Assembly (NCBI GenBank): GCA_017442735.1
Contig: JAFRZE010000003.1
Coordinates: 62,001-126,000, forward strand
From: Bacillota bacterium
Lineage (GTDB): Bacteria; Bacillota; Clostridia; Lachnospirales; Bianqueaceae
DNA length: 64,000 bases
Reading direction: 5' to 3'
Within the stretch, counting starts at the first letter, position 1. Each line of letters opens with the position of its first letter. The notes beneath the pieces were generated by a model. It had not been told where the DNA came from. It saw only the letters and a program-made list of their open reading frames with translations, and searched no databases. This document shows, piece by piece, positions 61,122 through 64,000 of the stretch. A program made the position numbers and the translations under genes.

Positions 61122-61967
61122 ATGGAATACTTTGAAATGAATAACGGTGTCAGGATGCCTATGGCAGGGATCGGTGTGTTTACCTTTACCCCGGCGGAAG
61201 CGGAAGCTTCTGTAGAAAGCGCTTTGAGGGACGGCGTTCGTCTGGTCGATACGGCGAATGCATATATGAATGAAAGAGGAACGGCCCGCGGGATCTCGAA
61301 GAGCGGCGTCAAACGCGAAGAGGTCTTCCTGGTGACCAAGCTGTGGCCTTCTGTCTATGAGAACGAAAATGCCGTGGATGAGACCCTGGCCAGACTGAAT
61401 ACCGAATATATAGATCTTCTGTTCCTGCATCAGCCTACCCGCAACTGGAAAGCCGGCTACCGTCAGATCGAGAAGGCGGTGAAGGAAGGCAAGGTCAGAG
61501 CGATCGGACTTTCCAACTTCAGCCCGGATATGCTGAAAGAAGCCTTTGCATTCGCCGAGATCCAGCCGCAGATGGTCCAGGTGGAAGCGCACCCCTATTA
61601 TCCGCAGACAGAACTAAAAGCGCTGCTTAATGAGCACGGGATGGGACTGATGGCTTGGTATCCGCTGGGACACGGCGACAAGAACCTCATCCAGGAAGAA
61701 CTGTTCGCTGAACTGGGCAAAAAATACGGAAAGAGCAGTGCCCAGATCATCCTCCGCTGGCATATCCAGGCGGGCAATGTGATCATCCCCGGTTCCCGGA
61801 ATCCTCAGCACATCCGCGAGAACTTCGATATTTTCAATTTTGACCTGACCGAAGAAGAGATGGAAAAGATCGCCGCGCTCGACAAGAACACCCCTTACTA
61901 CCAGGGAAGCGAAGAAATGCTGGAAAGATATCTTTCCATCGCCCCTGATTTCAACTCACAGGAATAA
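61122..61967 (+). CDS. Aldo/keto reductase (diketogluconate-reductase-like)
   Basis: 281-residue NADPH-dependent oxidoreductase. The tetrad is seen in LVDTANAYMNE (Asp, Tyr), VFLVTKLW (Lys) and LLFLHQP (His); IGLSNFSPDML and NVIIPGSRNPQHI form the cofactor site. The length matches the AKR5 group, which reduces diketogluconates, methylglyoxal and similar carbonyls. AGAAGGAAG precedes the ATG. It is the first gene of a LysR-controlled run that includes a flavin reductase-like protein, a hydroxyisobutyrate dehydrogenase-like protein and another AKR. Confidence 0.93.
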   Translation: MEYFEMNNGVRMPMAGIGVFTFTPAEAEASVESALRDGVRLVDTANAYMNERGTARGISKSGVKREEVFLVTKLWPSVYENENAVDETLARLNTEYIDLLFLHQPTRNWKAGYRQIEKAVKEGKVRAIGLSNFSPDMLKEAFAFAEIQPQMVQVEAHPYYPQTELKALLNEHGMGLMAWYPLGHGDKNLIQEELFAELGKKYGKSSAQIILRWHIQAGNVIIPGSRNPQHIRENFDIFNFDLTEEEMEKIAALDKNTPYYQGSEEMLERYLSIAPDFNSQE

Positions 61968-61984
61968 GAAACGGAGACAGGAAA

Positions 61985-62554
61985 ATGAGAAAAGAACTTG
62001 GAAAATTCCCGGCGGTGTTTCCCATGCCGGTACTGATGGTCGCGGCGTACGATGAAAACGGTTTCGTGAACGTGATGAACGCCGCCTGGGGCATGGTGGC
62101 ATCCTCAGACAAGATCGTCCTGTTTTTGGATGAAGATCACAAGACGACCCAGAATATTTTTAAATCTAAAGCTTTTACCGTCTCCCTGGCGGACAAAGCC
62201 CATATGAAAGAAGCGGATTATTTCGGACTGGTGACCGGCAACAAAGTTCCGGATAAATTCACGAAAAGCGGTCTTCATGCCGTAAAGAGCGATAAGGTGA
62301 ACGCACCGGTGATCGAAGAGTTCCCGGTTTGCATGGAATGTGAGCTGGCGGAAGTCCTTCACTCCGAGACCATCGAGGGGATCGTAGGAAAGATCGTTTC
62401 CCTCAGTGCGGATGAAAAAGTCCTTGGTGAAAACGGAAAGATCGACCCTGAAAAGCTGGACGCGATCCTGTTCGATCAGTTCCAGGCAGGTTACTATACG
62501 ATCGGCGAAAAAGTCGGACGGGCATGGAATGCCGGTGCCGAATTAGTCAAATAA
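61985..62554 (+). CDS. Flavin reductase family protein (FMN-binding split barrel)
   Basis: 189 residues resembling flavin reductase-like proteins of anaerobes: KFPAVFPMPVLMVAAYDENGFVNVMNAAWGMVAS near the start, followed by HKTTQNI and FTVSLAD. These bind FMN and may supply reduced flavin or act as electron carriers. GGAGACAGG precedes the ATG, 17 bases after the aldo-keto reductase. The partner oxidoreductase is not evident. Confidence 0.88.
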   Translation: MRKELGKFPAVFPMPVLMVAAYDENGFVNVMNAAWGMVASSDKIVLFLDEDHKTTQNIFKSKAFTVSLADKAHMKEADYFGLVTGNKVPDKFTKSGLHAVKSDKVNAPVIEEFPVCMECELAEVLHSETIEGIVGKIVSLSADEKVLGENGKIDPEKLDAILFDQFQAGYYTIGEKVGRAWNAGAELVK

Positions 62555-62572
62555 GTGAAAAGGAGAATCCTC

Positions 62573-63445
62573 ATGGAAGCAAAAAAAGTAGGATTTATCG
62601 GACTTGGAAACATGGGTATGCCCATGGCACGCAATCTTCTGAAGAAGGCGGGAAGCCTGGTGGCATTCAACCGCTCTCAGGAAAAAACTATGGAGATCAT
62701 GAAAGAAGGCGCTGAGGCAGCAGAAAATGCAGCAGATGTCGCGAAAAAGGCAGATATTATCTTCCTATCTCTTCCCGGTCCCGCTCAGGTCGATGAAGTC
62801 GTGAGAGTCCTGATCGAGAACGGAAAAGAAGGGCAGATCATCGTGGACCTCAGCACAGTTTCCCCGAAGCTCAATCGGGAGATGTCAGCACTTGGACAGA
62901 CAAAAGGTATACAGTATATCGATGTGCCCGTATCCGGCGGGCCTGCAGGAGCAGCGAACGGGACTCTGTCACTGATGATCGGCGCTTCCGAGGAGGAATT
63001 CACCTCGCTGGGACTGAAAGAATATACCGATACCTTTGGAGATAAGTATTTCTATATGGGTGGCCGTGGAAACGGCAACGCCATCAAGATCATCAACAAT
63101 TACATGGCTTTCGCCGCTCAGGTCATCAACGGCGAAGCGCTGGCGATGGCGGACACGCTGGGTATTTCCCAGGAAGCTTTCTATGAAGTCACGACCAAAT
63201 CCTCAGGTAACAACATGATCCTGGGAGCGAAAAAGCAGAAGATCCTCTCCGGGGACTACAAACCCGGCTTTGCCCTGGATCTCGTCGTCAAGGACCTGGA
63301 ACTTGCCCGCCAGCTTTGCCAGGATGAAGAGATCCCGAACTTCACTCTGAATACGGCGCTCCAGTTTTACCGCATCGCTCAGGCAAAAGGCTATGGAAAG
63401 GAAGACTCTTCGGCAGTCATCCGGACTATCCGTGAACTTCATTAA
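62573..63445 (+). CDS. NAD-binding beta-hydroxyacid dehydrogenase (3-HIBADH/tartronate semialdehyde reductase family)
   Basis: 290 residues. The Rossmann motif GFIGLGNMGMPMA, substrate loop PVSGGPAGAANGTL and catalytic Lys in AIKIINNYM are all canonical. It should interconvert a beta-hydroxyacid and its semialdehyde, such as glycerate/tartronate semialdehyde or 3-hydroxyisobutyrate. The intact SGG loop separates it from the sulfonate-type paralogue at 30981. The ATG at 62573 follows AAAAGGAG, 18 bases after the flavin reductase family gene. Confidence 0.92.
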   Translation: MEAKKVGFIGLGNMGMPMARNLLKKAGSLVAFNRSQEKTMEIMKEGAEAAENAADVAKKADIIFLSLPGPAQVDEVVRVLIENGKEGQIIVDLSTVSPKLNREMSALGQTKGIQYIDVPVSGGPAGAANGTLSLMIGASEEEFTSLGLKEYTDTFGDKYFYMGGRGNGNAIKIINNYMAFAAQVINGEALAMADTLGISQEAFYEVTTKSSGNNMILGAKKQKILSGDYKPGFALDLVVKDLELARQLCQDEEIPNFTLNTALQFYRIAQAKGYGKEDSSAVIRTIRELH

Positions 63446-63465
63446 GTGGAATTAGGAGAGTGACG

Positions 63466-64000
63466 ATGAATAATCAGATGGTATTAAACAATGGAGTGGT
63501 TATTCCGCAGCTTGGATTTGGGACCATCGGCCAGGAAGGGGATCTGATCACCGATAACGTAGCGTTTGCACTGAATCATGGGTATAAACTCATCGATACC
63601 GCGAACCGGTACGGGAATGAGGTGGAAGTAGGACGAGGTTTGAAGAAGTCCGGACTTGCCAGAGACCAGTATTTTGTAGAGACTAAATTGGGCCCGACCC
63701 TGTATGAGAACGACAGTGCCATCGACGAGACACTGAAACGCCTGAATGTTGATTATATTGATGTTATGCTGCTGCATCATCCGGTCAATAACTATATCTA
63801 CGCCTATCAGATGCTAGAGAAAGCTTATAAGGAAGGGAAACTGCGTGCCATCGGCGTTTCCAATTTTACGGTGGAGCAGTTGAAAGATCTTCTCAGCAAG
63901 TGTGAGATCGTCCCGGCTGTCATGCAGGTGGAGTGCCATCCATATTATCCGGCGGAAGCAGTGAAGCCCTTCTGTGAGGAGAAGGGGATCAGGCTTCAGT
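63466..64000 (+). CDS. Aldo/keto reductase, partial at the right edge
   Basis: The first 178 codons of another AKR, cut by the end of the window. The tetrad residues are present in LIDTANRYGNE, FVETKLG and VMLLHHP, and IGVSNFTVEQL and QVECHPYYP follow. It is similar in type to the AKR at 61122 and belongs to the same LysR-linked run. AGGAGAG precedes the ATG, 20 bases after the dehydrogenase. Confidence 0.92.
   Translation, partial: MNNQMVLNNGVVIPQLGFGTIGQEGDLITDNVAFALNHGYKLIDTANRYGNEVEVGRGLKKSGLARDQYFVETKLGPTLYENDSAIDETLKRLNVDYIDVMLLHHPVNNYIYAYQMLEKAYKEGKLRAIGVSNFTVEQLKDLLSKCEIVPAVMQVECHPYYPAEAVKPFCEEKGIRLQ

Overview
The window looks like a chromosome segment of an anaerobic Bacillota (Clostridia-type) bacterium, probably a gut or rumen commensal. 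The reasons are strong AGGAGG-type ribosome binding sites, consensus sigma-A promoters with 17-base spacers, an orphan corrinoid-activation (RACo/DUF4445) protein, ECF-type transporters, several AraC/MerR/LysR-controlled sugar and redox loci, and a dense set of glycan-degrading enzymes. I see no rRNA, tRNA, CRISPR array, transposase or phage gene. The organism call is inference from gene content.

Layout. 1-435: terminator and a 96-bp higher-order array of hairpin repeats. 436-2053: RluA pseudouridine synthase and a CDP-alcohol phosphatidyltransferase. 2216-8438: GH29 fucosidase, RACo-like protein, E2-like acyltransferase and a long-tailed acyl-CoA ligase. 8511-8806: first copy of a foldback repeat. 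8860-15210: MsrA, two COG0523 metallochaperone-type GTPases (one very His-rich, one fused to a YcgQ/DUF1980-like domain), a tail-anchored small protein, DegV and a DUF4965 glutaminase-like protein. 15338-21426: histidine phosphatase, then a zinc-ribbon membrane protein with an ABC exporter of two permeases. 21446-26102: consensus promoter, an uncharacterised structured leader that looks like an OFF-type riboswitch, an ECF S component, a nickel/cobalt CbiMN-Q-O transporter and a His-rich LarC. 26231-28151: antiporter and dCMP deaminase.

28182-36543 is the most informative block: a membrane-anchored DUF885 peptidase translationally coupled to a transaldolase, an SLA-reductase-like dehydrogenase, a fucose-isomerase-like enzyme, a YihQ-type GH31 enzyme and a GPH transporter. 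The gene set matches the sulfoglycolytic transaldolase (sulfo-TAL) pathway for the plant sugar sulfoquinovose. However, the GH31 enzyme has Gln where E. coli YihQ has the sulfonate-binding Arg301, so its exact substrate is worth testing.

36555-36967 carries the second foldback repeat, here inside IS-like ends. 37028-40305 is a MerR-controlled esterase/CMD/aldo-keto reductase operon with a textbook 19-bp-spacer promoter. 40465-58767 holds a glycosyltransferase, two convergent domain-permuted GH3 enzymes, two clan GH-A type hydrolases, ProC, a D-threonine-aldolase-like enzyme, a GH78 rhamnosidase and a second GPH transporter, the last locus flanked by an AraC regulator. 60102-64000 is a LysR-controlled redox cluster (two aldo-keto reductases, flavin reductase family protein, hydroxyisobutyrate-dehydrogenase family protein) running off the right edge.
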